Positions 26,884-34,900 of a stretch of DNA of 60,560 nucleotides are shown here, piece after piece. Position 1 is the stretch's first letter, and every line of letters begins with the position of its first letter. Location of the stretch: the NCBI GenBank assembly GCA_964448055.1, contig CAYUVB010000003.1:1-60560 (forward strand), given 5' to 3'. The translations under genes were made by a program, and so were the position numbers. The notes beneath the pieces were generated by a model. It was not told where the DNA came from, searched no databases, and saw nothing but the letters and a program-made list of their open reading frames with translations. This DNA comes from WANQ01 sp964448055. GTDB lineage: Archaea; Thermoproteota; Thermoprotei_A; Sulfolobales; WANQ01.

Positions 26884-27372
26884 ATGAAGCTTTTTGGGAG
26901 CACGATGGTATTATCACCTTCTATCTTGAAAACCCTATTAGGATTACATGATGACAAAATAGATACCAGTGGTTTGAAGCTACATGTAGGCAGCATCTAC
27001 ATCACAGTCGGTAAGGGCACATTAGCTAAAGGAGAACGTTCTATACCTAGATATGTTAAATTAAAATCAACAAATGGTGTATACATACTTGAGCAAGGTG
27101 CCTATATTGTTAGGTATGCCGAGTACATAAGAATACCTAAAGGCATGATAGGTCTGGCGCTTCCCAGGTCTAGTTTACTTAGAATGGGGGCTACTATACA
27201 TACAGCTGTATGGGATTCAGGGTATGAGGGACAAGGTATAGGTCTATTAGTTGTTTTTAATCCATTCGGGATTGTGTTAGAAGAAGGAGCACATATAGCT
27301 CAACTAATATACTTTAAAGTCGAAGGAAAACCTAACGTATATAAGGGTATATACCAAGGCGAAAAGGAATAA
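26884..27372 (+). CDS. dut: dUTP diphosphatase / dCTP deaminase family protein
   Basis: A 162-residue enzyme of the trimeric dUTPase/dCTP deaminase fold. It shows the motifs GLALPRSSLLRMG, AVWDSGYEGQGIGLL and the C-terminal EEGAHIAQLIYFK. These keep dUTP out of DNA or feed dUMP to thymidylate synthesis. Archaeal members range from pure dUTPase to bifunctional enzymes, and sequence alone does not tell which. It converges on L23, whose end is two bases away. Confidence 0.88.
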   Translation: MKLFGSTMVLSPSILKTLLGLHDDKIDTSGLKLHVGSIYITVGKGTLAKGERSIPRYVKLKSTNGVYILEQGAYIVRYAEYIRIPKGMIGLALPRSSLLRMGATIHTAVWDSGYEGQGIGLLVVFNPFGIVLEEGAHIAQLIYFKVEGKPNVYKGIYQGEKE

Positions 27373-27374
27373 CT

Positions 27375-27638
27375 TTAGAGCAAGCCTAACTTTGAAGCTA
27401 TGTCTGATGCTTTGTATTCCTTAGCTAATTTCACATATGCCTTCTTCTCTCCTCTAGGCGTAATTAACGTATTGACTTTTTCTACTTTAACGTTGAACAG
27501 TTTTTCAACTGCATAACGTATATCATGTTTTGTTGCATCTCTCGAAACTATGAATGTTAGCGTATTGTGTTTTTCTATTAGTAGTAGTGCTTTCTCTGTA
27601 TGCAGAGGCCTAATAATTACCTTATATGGATCCTTCAT
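27375..27638 (-). CDS. rpl23: Ribosomal protein L23
   Basis: An 87-residue protein next to the exit tunnel. It starts PYKVIIRPLHTEKALLLIE and has the signature AVEKLFNVKVEKVNTLITPR. It overlaps the stop of L4 by four bases, the standard L3-L4-L23 order. Confidence 0.97.
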   Translation of the reverse strand: MKDPYKVIIRPLHTEKALLLIEKHNTLTFIVSRDATKHDIRYAVEKLFNVKVEKVNTLITPRGEKKAYVKLAKEYKASDIASKLGLL

Positions 27639-28450
27639 ATAATAGACACCTCAAATCTTTTTGCTAGACCTTCTAATGCTGACTTGGTAATTAATGTTAA
27701 TCTACCAGGCACGCCTCCAGGTGCTAAGTGTAGTATATTTAAACTCAATGGTGTGGCTACATCTACACCTGGGAAGTTATCTAGTACATCAGCCACGGGG
27801 GCTTCATTTGATGATATGATTGCTAATATGCTTTTCGGTTTCTTATACCTTCTGCCTCTCATTTTACCCTTACCTGCACGTATTCTTGTCCTTTTCTTAG
27901 CTCTCATTACATCATCCCACAATCCTAACTTCATTAACACTTCTCTTACTTCTCTAGCCTTACTTAATTCTTCAAAATCATCTACCACAACAACTGGTAG
28001 CGTATCCCTAGATACTACATGGCCACGTTTCTTAACTAATTCAGGTTGAGATGTTGCAGCTAATGCAGACATTATGGCTAGTTTCATTTCTTTCTTGTTT
28101 ATTTCCTCATGTATCTTTTTCTCAGGTGTTGGCGGAAAAGCTAGTCTACCACCAACAGCTGAGTTTATTAGGGCTGCTCTACCCGTACCAGGTATCCTAG
28201 GTACACGTGCTATTCCAAGTCCTACACCAAAACTTCTAGCAGATGTACGTTTACCTGCGAGAGGATCTCTACCCTTAGGTTGAAGCCTTGCAGTAAATGC
28301 GCTATGAAATGCACGTCTAATTAGATCTTTTCTAACAAGTATTCCGAAAACTTTCGGTAATTTTATCTTTCCAATTACTTCTCCTTTTAAATCGTATATA
28401 GGTACTTCTGGTGCATCTTGAATGAGTAAGATCATTGTAGCACCTAACAT
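27635..28450 (-). CDS. rpl4: Ribosomal protein L4
   Basis: A 271-residue archaeal/eukaryotic type L4. The tunnel-loop region has KGRDPLAGKRTSARSFGVGL and the C-terminal part holds NFPGVDVATPLSLNILHLAP. Two in-frame ATGs (residues 1 and 6) both have GGTG upstream. It follows L3 by 19 bases. Confidence 0.97.
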   Translation of the reverse strand: MLGATMILLIQDAPEVPIYDLKGEVIGKIKLPKVFGILVRKDLIRRAFHSAFTARLQPKGRDPLAGKRTSARSFGVGLGIARVPRIPGTGRAALINSAVGGRLAFPPTPEKKIHEEINKKEMKLAIMSALAATSQPELVKKRGHVVSRDTLPVVVVDDFEELSKAREVREVLMKLGLWDDVMRAKKRTRIRAGKGKMRGRRYKKPKSILAIISSNEAPVADVLDNFPGVDVATPLSLNILHLAPGGVPGRLTLITKSALEGLAKRFEVSII

Positions 28451-28469
28451 GCTCTCACCTAATTAAATG

Positions 28470-29507
28470 TTAGACTCCTTGTTTGCTTTCCAAGCTTATG
28501 TAAGTTATTGTGGGTGGACCTTCGGGTGTCCAAGGAGTCTTACGTATAGGGTGTCTTAATATCACTATTCTTTTTCGAGGCCCAGGCACGCTTCCATGCA
28601 ATATAATGTAGTCGCTTCTAATTATTCCATAGCCAAGGAATCCTCCTTTAGGTGTCACTTCATAACCGTTGCTTCCTATTTTGAGTATACGCTTATTATA
28701 TTCCGTTCTTCTATGGAAGCCCATCTGACCTGGCTGGGGCACGGGGCTTATGGCGCCTATGCCTGGGCTACGTGAACCTACTTTCCTACTACCCTTCCTG
28801 TGTTTATGCCATCTAGGTAATTCTTTTACACCAAACCTCTTTATCACTCCTTGGAAACCTTTACCTTTAGTTACAGCAATTACATCAACGAATTGTCCTT
28901 CACGGAATACCTCGTTTACTCTTACCTCATTACCTAGTATCTTCTTTGCATATTCAAACCTATCTTCTATGCCTGTACCCCCACCTATCTTTATCTCAAT
29001 TAGGTCGGGTTTTTTCTTACTTAGGCCTCCAGTTAGTTTTGGTTGAGTAGCTGCAATCACACGTATATCTGCTATTTTATTTAGGTTCTCTTCTATGAAT
29101 GCCAATTTCTTGTCAGTATCAGATACCTTTAAGGTAGGTATAGCACGATTAATTTCTAGTTCCTCTGGTGGTTGTGTCCAGGCTTCTGTGAACGTTAGTA
29201 ATCCATAGCCAGGTTTGTAGTAGTATGTCCTTATAGCTAATATGAACATTGGTGGAGCTTCTAAAACAGTTACTGGAGCAAATATTTCTCTATTTGGTGG
29301 TATTAGATGAGGTTCAATGTGAGGCCTATCATCAATCATGTAGACATGCGTCATTCCGGCTTTATATGCCGCGAACGCTAGCAACAATGGTTTTTCCGAC
29401 TCTACCTCTGGCCAACTCCTTATACGTGGTACTATACTACTAGCTCTTTTCCTAGGCCTTAATCCTAAGCTTCCACGACGTGGTGCTCGCTTTTTCCGTG
29501 CACCCAT
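28470..29507 (-). CDS. rpl3: Ribosomal protein L3
   Basis: A 345-residue protein whose loop reaches the peptidyl transferase centre. It starts MGARKKRAPRRGSLGLRPRK and carries KGKGFQGVIKRFGVKELPRW and the signature SPGIGAISPVPQPGQMGFHR. A TTATAAAT element upstream (about 29556-29565) suggests an operon start at L3. Confidence 0.97.
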   Translation of the reverse strand: MGARKKRAPRRGSLGLRPRKRASSIVPRIRSWPEVESEKPLLLAFAAYKAGMTHVYMIDDRPHIEPHLIPPNREIFAPVTVLEAPPMFILAIRTYYYKPGYGLLTFTEAWTQPPEELEINRAIPTLKVSDTDKKLAFIEENLNKIADIRVIAATQPKLTGGLSKKKPDLIEIKIGGGTGIEDRFEYAKKILGNEVRVNEVFREGQFVDVIAVTKGKGFQGVIKRFGVKELPRWHKHRKGSRKVGSRSPGIGAISPVPQPGQMGFHRRTEYNKRILKIGSNGYEVTPKGGFLGYGIIRSDYIILHGSVPGPRKRIVILRHPIRKTPWTPEGPPTITYISLESKQGV

Positions 29508-29576
29508 TACTTTACACCCTTATTACGCGGTATCAAGGTTAAGTTTCGGGGGCTTATAAATAATATTGTTTATTTC

Positions 29577-30458
29577 TCAACCACCTTTAGTAATATAGTC
29601 AATTATTGCAAGTGCTATAATCAATGCTTCTTCAGTACGTATAGTTCGTACACCTTGGTCTATAACGAGATTAATCACGTAATTAACATTATTTAATTCA
29701 ATACCTAGTTTAGGAAATATCTCTAGAAGCCCCTTACGGGGTGAACCGAAAATCAAAGCAATACCTTTGCTTTTCTGATAATCCTTTCTTAATTGATGCT
29801 CTACATTTCCCACGTATTGCCCATATCTACTCGTCGCTATTAATAAAATCTTATTTGCTTTGAGCTGCTCAAGATATTCCTTTAAATTATTGGTTACTTT
29901 AACCTTATAGCCTATGTAATAATTATGATTGATAAGTATACTCACCCTTATAGGATTAACCTTGGTTATTTTAACTAATACTATATCACCTGCCTTGAGT
30001 ATTTTCCATAAGTCATTATCTATCCGTACTGTAATCTCATTTTCTAAACCTATGTCCAATACTAATTGGTGTTTACTTGCCGACAGAACTAGGCCTGCTC
30101 TTATCTCGCCCTCTGCAACTTTACGTGAAGCAATATGCGTTGCTACTATTTGTAATGGATTAAGTATACCTACATATTTCAAAGTGTTCTTTATTGGAAC
30201 AATCTTTTTTCTCAGGTATGGAGGTATACGTAAATATTCAAGGATGTCAATAAAGATTCTTTCATCATTCTTATTATGCATAAAAGGATCTTTATAGAGT
30301 ATTACTTCATCCACTCTAAAAATAGCTAAGGCACGTGCAATCCTTCCAACTATAATTGTTTTTTCTCTTAGGCTAGGAGCAGTCGAAATAGTAGAAAATG
30401 GTATTAAAACTAATAGTTTTCTTTTCCTTTTTTCTACTGGATTATTTGTAGCGTACAT
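29577..30458 (-). CDS. SPOUT-class RNA methyltransferase (DUF171 family)
   Basis: A 293-residue protein of the COG2106/DUF171 group, thought to methylate uridine N3 or a related site in rRNA. The N-terminal half has RKLLVLIPFSTISTAPSL; a small inserted OB-like domain covers about residues 95-165; the knotted C-terminal part has KGIALIFGSPRKGLLEIF, the SAM loop. It is next to L3, a common archaeal neighbour. Its ATG overlaps the stop of a 28-residue upstream frame as TAATG. Confidence 0.85.
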   Translation of the reverse strand: MYATNNPVEKRKRKLLVLIPFSTISTAPSLREKTIIVGRIARALAIFRVDEVILYKDPFMHNKNDERIFIDILEYLRIPPYLRKKIVPIKNTLKYVGILNPLQIVATHIASRKVAEGEIRAGLVLSASKHQLVLDIGLENEITVRIDNDLWKILKAGDIVLVKITKVNPIRVSILINHNYYIGYKVKVTNNLKEYLEQLKANKILLIATSRYGQYVGNVEHQLRKDYQKSKGIALIFGSPRKGLLEIFPKLGIELNNVNYVINLVIDQGVRTIRTEEALIIALAIIDYITKGG

Positions 30459-30544
30459 TACCTACCCTTTTTCTTCTCCTTTCCTTCTGCACCCTTCTTT
30501 TTCTCTATATTCATGAATAGTGATGTTCTTTGCCTACCACCCAT
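30458..30544 (-). CDS. Small 28-residue leader ORF coupled to the SPOUT methyltransferase
   Basis: The frame reads MGGRQRTSLFMNIEKKKGAE and ends in a Lys-rich tail. GGTGA lies seven bases before its ATG, and its stop overlaps the next start as TAATG, which implies translational coupling. The beginning resembles the start of archaeal S25e (MGG with basic residues, then L and EKK), but no S25e core follows, so it may be a remnant or a free-standing basic peptide. I cannot name it. Confidence 0.45.
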   Translation of the reverse strand: MGGRQRTSLFMNIEKKKGAEGKEKKKGR

Positions 30545-30569
30545 AGTCTTCACCAGATTATAGGCTTAG

Positions 30570-30633
30570 GTTTCAGCTTAATTAAGGTATATAGTTCATC
30601 ATTGATATCAGTGCTTGCACCCAACATCATCTT
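30570..30633 (-). ncRNA. Candidate box C/D guide sRNA with its own promoter
   Basis: On the complement strand: C box ATGATGT (30630-30624), 12-base guide, D' CTGA (30611-30608), five bases, C' ATGATGA (30602-30596), a 19-base guide and D CTGA (30576-30573). D', C' and D are perfect. TATAAAAG (30656-30663) is centred 26-27 bases before 30633, the predicted 5' end. The second guide is longer than usual. It lies upstream of the small ORF and SPOUT methyltransferase. Confidence 0.72.
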
Positions 30634-30655
30634 ACATGCTTAGTTTACAGTACAC

Positions 30656-30663
30656 CTTTTATA
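30656..30663. promoter_or_regulatory. Bidirectional TATA box
   Basis: CTTTTATA/TATAAAAG is centred near 30659.5. To the left it predicts a start at 30633, the 5' end of the box C/D RNA. To the right it predicts a start at 30686, exactly the second Met codon of the plus-strand gene, which would make a leaderless mRNA. Both fits come from spacing alone. Confidence 0.55.
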
Positions 30664-30685
30664 TCTTATCTTGGACACTACTAGT

Positions 30686-30976
30686 ATGGCTGAATCAATC
30701 ATGTCTCTTAGAGAGGTTTACGCATATAGGATTTACCTATCTTCAGTTGAGAAAGATATTGTTAATAAAACTATAAACATACTTAAAAAACTCGTAGGAG
30801 AAAACAACATAATTAACATTAATGTTAAGGAAAGCAAAGTCGTTGATAATTTTTACCTAATAGAGGTTTACTCAACTATAAAAGTAGATTTAAGCATTAT
30901 AAACAAGGAAATAAGTCATATCGGATTAAATGAATTTAACTTTAAGGTTGATATGGCTTTAGTTAAGAAACCATAA
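30686..30976 (+). CDS. Uncharacterised protein, 96 residues
   Basis: I do not recognise this protein. It begins with a helical region (SVEKDIVNKTINILKKLVG) and continues with alternating strands. The layout beta-alpha-beta recalls a small ferredoxin-like fold, but that is only an impression. A TTG at 30671 opens the frame, yet the TATA box places transcription at 30686, so the ATG there is the likely leaderless start. Three small RNAs on the other strand surround it. Confidence 0.6.
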   Translation: MAESIMSLREVYAYRIYLSSVEKDIVNKTINILKKLVGENNIININVKESKVVDNFYLIEVYSTIKVDLSIINKEISHIGLNEFNFKVDMALVKKP

Positions 30977-30988
30977 TATAACCATAGG

Positions 30989-31046
30989 TTTCAGCTACGA
31001 CCGCACTCTTCATCTACTCTCTGTTAAGCCCACCTCTCATCATATT
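30989..31046 (-). ncRNA. Candidate box C/D guide sRNA
   Basis: Complement strand: C box ATGATGA (31043-31037), 13-base guide, D' CAGA (31023-31020), three bases, C' TAGATGA (31016-31010), 15-base guide and D CTGA (30994-30991). C and D are perfect; D' and C' have one change each. It lies in the gap between the 3' end of a plus-strand gene and the H/ACA-like RNA, with no coding frame of its own. Confidence 0.65.
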
Positions 31047-31094
31047 CTAGTTCTGATATGTCCTTGAGAATATTGTATTCGTTTAGTTTAATAA

Positions 31095-31168
31095 TTATAT
31101 GGCCTAGGGGTGGAGCCCCCGAGTATCATTGCTACCCTTCGGGGTTTGCTCTACTCGGGTTTCTAGGA
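31095..31168 (-). ncRNA. H/ACA-like sRNA with a kink-turn
   Basis: A GC-rich island in AT-rich surroundings. The complement strand folds as: lower stem CCTAG/CTAGG, an internal loop (AAA opposite about ten bases), upper stem CCCGAGTA/TACTCGGG, then a kink-turn with GA on the 5' side and AAT-GA on the 3' side, capped by GC/GC and CCC-CGAA-GGG. An ATA triplet follows the lower stem by two bases (ANA box). This is the archaeal H/ACA layout that binds L7Ae, Cbf5, Nop10 and Gar1. The pocket is lopsided, so the guide assignment is uncertain. Confidence 0.62.
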
Positions 31169-31189
31169 TGTAAATAATAAGGTCAACCT

Positions 31190-31197
31190 TTTATAAA
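31190..31197 (-). promoter_or_regulatory. TATA box of the H/ACA-like RNA
   Basis: TTTATAAA overlaps the stop codon of the upstream ATPase gene. Its centre is 26-27 bases from 31167, the first base of the RNA's lower stem, exactly the archaeal TATA-to-start distance. This supports transcription of the RNA on the minus strand independently of the operon. Confidence 0.55.
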
Positions 31198-32930
31198 TGC
31201 TTAATCTCTTGCGCCATAGCATTGATCACGTTGGACGCATCTATTCTTACCCAAAATGGTGCTCTAGTATCTTTAAGTTTTAATAAGGCTTCACCCACAT
31301 TTAATGTTTTTAATCTCTGTTTTTCACGCTTAGTTAAAGGAATATATTCAGATATTTTATCTACATATTCATCAGAATTGTATCCAAAAATAACCATATT
31401 ACTCGTATTCTCTATTATCGATGAAGGAAGATCATCTAATAACTGTGTAGACGATATCAAACCTAAACCAAAACTTCTTCCCTCCCTATATAGTCTTGAT
31501 AGCGTTGAAAGACCATACTCGGTTAATCGCCATGCTTCATCTATTACTATTATTTTGTTAAGCTTGTTACTATTATGTTTATTTAGGGACACATGCAATA
31601 GAAATTCCTTGACGAGGACTATGGATGCTATCAACTGTTTCATTTTCTCAGGATATCCCCTAAGTGAAATCACAGTAAATCCTTTTTGTAACCCTCGTTC
31701 TGTAGATCTCTTCATGCTTTTTATTCTGAGTTCATTTATTAAATCGGCTATGTAAAGTATTTCACGATGACCTTTCCTAAATCTTCTAATTACTGTTAGT
31801 AATTTATCTACATCTATTCTACCGTATGTTCTATACGAACTAGTTAAGATCTTATATATATTATACTTTTCAGTATTACTTATGTTGAATATTTCACCAA
31901 ATATAGAAGATAATTCCATAAACCATTTACTTAATAATTCGACATCTTTGTTTAATTCTAGATTAAGTAACTCTTCAACATCTATATCAGTAGTGTATAT
32001 GTTCTTATGTATAAGCATATTTGTGAGGTCGCCTTTAAAGTCTATTACAACTACATTCCTATCTGTTTCGACAAACTGTGCTACAAATGTAGCTAACAAA
32101 GTAGTTTTACCCTTTCCTGTAGGTCCTGAAACTATAAAGTGATGTATAAAATATTTGTCTATATCTATGAATACAGGCAATTGAGTATCCATATCTATTC
32201 CTATGTAAATACTGTTGCTTATATTATTAATGTGATAGTCGTCCCGGTATACACGGTTTATTGGTAAGAAGCTACCCAGGGTTGATCCAAGAACCATTAC
32301 AGAAAACCTTCCCATAAGGATAGAGCGATTGACTATTACTGGAATACCAAATAATCTCTCCATATTTATTCTGGTAACGTTTACATCCATATACTGTCTG
32401 ATTAGAAATGACATCTCTCGTACTATATTCTCCATTTTATTCAATATATTTTTACATGACGAGGTAACGCCTATTAAAAATAACAACATTATTTTTAATG
32501 GTTTATCTCCGCTTAGTAAACGCTTATACATACGTTCTAATAATTCTAGTTTATTCTTAACTTTAGGATTAGTTTGATCAAGGACTAGGAGCATACTTAA
32601 CCTAGAAATCTCAGACTCTATTCTCTTTAGAACCTCGCTATATAGTAATCTTTCAGGTAGGATTACTAAAGCTATTTCAGCATTCGCATTTAGTAATAAC
32701 TCTGTTAATCTTTTAGTATAGTTCATTATAACTTCATCATCTGAAGCCAATAGTGAAATAGGAATATTCCTTAGAGCTAATGCACCATAACCTTTACATT
32801 TGTCGGCTAACTCATCTATATTCAATATTAAATAACCATTCTTAAATGACACTTTGGAGAATTTACTTTTACTCTGATTACCCAGTTTCTTTACAAGCGT
32901 ATTTAGAATTCCTACAAGAACCTTTGCCAT
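31191..32930 (-). CDS. cedB: VirB4/HerA-like ATPase, probable CedB
   Basis: A 579-residue ATPase with Walker A SGPTGKGKTTLLATFVA near residue 270, followed by VVVIDFKGDL, and Walker B IIVIDEAWRLTEYG near residue 457. The arginine-containing C-terminal part fits the HerA/FtsK/VirB4 group of hexameric motors. It ends an operon with a two-helix pilin-like protein and a polytopic membrane protein, which is the make-up of the crenarchaeal Ced system that imports DNA between cells. CedB powers that import. A second HerA-like ATPase at 36846 is the alternative CedB. Confidence 0.72.
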   Translation of the reverse strand: MAKVLVGILNTLVKKLGNQSKSKFSKVSFKNGYLILNIDELADKCKGYGALALRNIPISLLASDDEVIMNYTKRLTELLLNANAEIALVILPERLLYSEVLKRIESEISRLSMLLVLDQTNPKVKNKLELLERMYKRLLSGDKPLKIMLLFLIGVTSSCKNILNKMENIVREMSFLIRQYMDVNVTRINMERLFGIPVIVNRSILMGRFSVMVLGSTLGSFLPINRVYRDDYHINNISNSIYIGIDMDTQLPVFIDIDKYFIHHFIVSGPTGKGKTTLLATFVAQFVETDRNVVVIDFKGDLTNMLIHKNIYTTDIDVEELLNLELNKDVELLSKWFMELSSIFGEIFNISNTEKYNIYKILTSSYRTYGRIDVDKLLTVIRRFRKGHREILYIADLINELRIKSMKRSTERGLQKGFTVISLRGYPEKMKQLIASIVLVKEFLLHVSLNKHNSNKLNKIIVIDEAWRLTEYGLSTLSRLYREGRSFGLGLISSTQLLDDLPSSIIENTSNMVIFGYNSDEYVDKISEYIPLTKREKQRLKTLNVGEALLKLKDTRAPFWVRIDASNVINAMAQEIKHL

Positions 32931-33091
32931 TATTTACACCTAACTTTGTATTTATAATACATTACAGATGAGAATACACCAACAAGAATAACTATTAATA
33001 CTGTAAATTTCACCAAAACATTTGAATCTAGCATTATTATTACCAAGAGTAATAATATGTATACAATTGATAGCATTAGTATTTTATCCAT
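32930..33091 (-). CDS. cedA2: Small two-helix membrane protein, possible CedA2
   Basis: A 53-residue protein that is almost entirely two membrane helices (about residues 4-22 and 27-45) with a short basic C-terminus (YYKYKVRCK). The frame is open further upstream to 33139, but GGTGA lies five bases before the ATG at 33091, which also avoids overlap with the preceding gene. It sits between the polytopic protein and the ATPase, the position of CedA2-type proteins. Sequence this short gives weak family evidence. Confidence 0.5.
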   Translation of the reverse strand: MDKILMLSIVYILLLLVIIMLDSNVLVKFTVLIVILVGVFSSVMYYKYKVRCK

Positions 33092-33101
33092 AAGATTCAC
33101 C

Positions 33102-34541
33102 TTAGGATACTCTGAAAGGTATTCTAGGATATCTCGCACCTAGAAATGAGGCAAATCCGTAAGCTATCATGGTAAGCATAATGATGTACATTGTAGGAAA
33201 TATTATCGACAACACAGCATAAGTTGTACTTACCGATTCAAGTATTTCATTTAGGCTTTTGCCACCAGTAGCTGATAAAACATAAGGTTTCTCTATGGAC
33301 TTCGGAATATTTACTTCGGTGTATTTACCTGCCAATTGTATATCTATGCTATATGTGCTACTATTTAATGATATGCTTATTATGTCAATAGTCTTTCCAA
33401 ACCAATTCAATTTCATAACGTTGTATTTTATAGAAGACTGATTCAATGTTATCTTTAGTAATTGGTAATCATCGGGTAAGGCTATTAGATTATAATACCC
33501 ATTGTTTTTTACGTCTATTATTAATGATATATCAGTTAGATCTCCTTGCTCACTTATAGACAACAATTTGTAAATTATGTCAGCATTATTTAACACTAAT
33601 ATACCTTTATGGAACTTTACTATACCTGGAACAGTTACGATGCATTCGTAATTTGTTCCTCTGATCTCGTCTGCTTCAATGTAATGAGTTAAGGGATTTA
33701 TTCTATTCGGTATAGTCTTGAATACTAATCCATAGTATACTATATCAACATAGTATTCCTTTATAGCTGGCAATCCTTTGTTTGGATACGAAGCGTAAAC
33801 CCATCCATCTCTTTCGGAAACATATCTAGCAATCAATTCCCCATTATCGCTATATACATTCAATATAGCAAATGGTATTGGATCATCATGTAAGGATTTT
33901 ATAAGTATACGTGGATATGCTACACCATAGTCAATTAGAGTATTGAAAGTCTCAGGAACGGATTCAGGTAAGGCAAGTGTGAGTATAAAGTAAGGCATTA
34001 ATGGTAAGCCTATGTAAAAGACTATTGCAAATGCTAGTAGACTAGCACCAGCTGTTCTAGCAATTCTGAAAGGTATGGAATACAATAGTATTGATAAAGC
34101 TACCAGTTTAGGAAGAAGCGTTTTTACAACAATACTTAATATTATTAGTAATGTTATTATCAACAAACCATACGATAGTATGCTTCTAAATGTATAAAGT
34201 ATTGATGAAAATAAATATATTCTTAATGGCATCTTAGTAAGAACCGTTAGAAACATCTCTATGAACAATATTAGTGAAAACAACATAGCCCATAATGATT
34301 TCATGTGCGATAGGTAACTATCCCAACTAGCACCAAGTAAATCGTATACATAATCGACTAAAAGAATGATGTTGTTGAAGAATAGAACTAGCCCAGATGC
34401 AATTATACCATCTACTATTAGCATAGGTGCCCAACGCTTAAGACCATACCAAGGTATTGGAATGGAGTATATTAAAACACCTATGTAATACGTAAGGACT
34501 GCAAGGGAAAATGCTATACTGAGCATTGATTCTATCATCAA
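33102..34541 (-). CDS. cedA: Polytopic membrane protein, probable CedA
   Basis: A 479-residue protein with about six N-terminal membrane helices (residues 5-200), a long outside domain (about 205-430) of beta type with repeated NGELIARYVSERDGW-like strands, and one or two helices near the C-terminus. CedA proteins form the channel of the Ced DNA importer and are related to VirB6. The outside domain makes this one much longer than the Sulfolobus protein. The link rests on topology and on the neighbours CedA1- and CedB-like. Confidence 0.65.
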   Translation of the reverse strand: MMIESMLSIAFSLAVLTYYIGVLIYSIPIPWYGLKRWAPMLIVDGIIASGLVLFFNNIILLVDYVYDLLGASWDSYLSHMKSLWAMLFSLILFIEMFLTVLTKMPLRIYLFSSILYTFRSILSYGLLIITLLIILSIVVKTLLPKLVALSILLYSIPFRIARTAGASLLAFAIVFYIGLPLMPYFILTLALPESVPETFNTLIDYGVAYPRILIKSLHDDPIPFAILNVYSDNGELIARYVSERDGWVYASYPNKGLPAIKEYYVDIVYYGLVFKTIPNRINPLTHYIEADEIRGTNYECIVTVPGIVKFHKGILVLNNADIIYKLLSISEQGDLTDISLIIDVKNNGYYNLIALPDDYQLLKITLNQSSIKYNVMKLNWFGKTIDIISISLNSSTYSIDIQLAGKYTEVNIPKSIEKPYVLSATGGKSLNEILESVSTTYAVLSIIFPTMYIIMLTMIAYGFASFLGARYPRIPFRVS

Positions 34542-34553
34542 GACAAGACACCA

Positions 34554-34832
34554 TTAAGGCAATGGTGGCTCGGGAAGTGGAACTGCTATTAACGATATAA
34601 TATATGCTATGATCGAAAATATTGTGGTACCCATGGCTAACCAGAATGCAGCTAATATGGCATCTTCAATTAGGTCTTGGCCTACTCTTTTTACCCTTAT
34701 GAATGGAACAGGCGAACCTCGTATAGCCCAGCCTATGACCCATGAAAGTAGGAAAAGTACCCATGCTATAGCAGCTATTTGGAACGTTAGATTCCTTATA
34801 AGCTCGACTAAGTCGCTCAAGTTATATAGCAC
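34554..34832 (-). CDS. cedA1: Two-helix pilin-like protein, probable CedA1
   Basis: A 92-residue protein with two membrane helices (about 14-36 and 57-82) joined by a short basic loop (RVKRVGQDL), and a proline-rich end (PLPEPPLP). This is the shape of CedA1, the pilin of the crenarchaeal DNA-import pili and a relative of conjugative T4SS pilins. It is the first gene of the operon, 12 bases before the polytopic CedA-like gene. Start ATG is in-frame; ORF begins MLYNLSDLVELIRN. Confidence 0.65.
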   Translation of the reverse strand: MLYNLSDLVELIRNLTFQIAAIAWVLFLLSWVIGWAIRGSPVPFIRVKRVGQDLIEDAILAAFWLAMGTTIFSIIAYIISLIAVPLPEPPLP

Positions 34833-34900
34833 CCCTAGTACTTAGCTTTGCTTAAAAAGTGTTCAGTACTCATAACAGTAGATAGGGTGGTGAAGTGAGT

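Noticed and set aside
31095..31168. Intrinsic terminator between convergent genes
   Set aside because: Archaeal terminators are U-rich tracts, not long stems. The kink-turn and TATA box point to an RNA gene.
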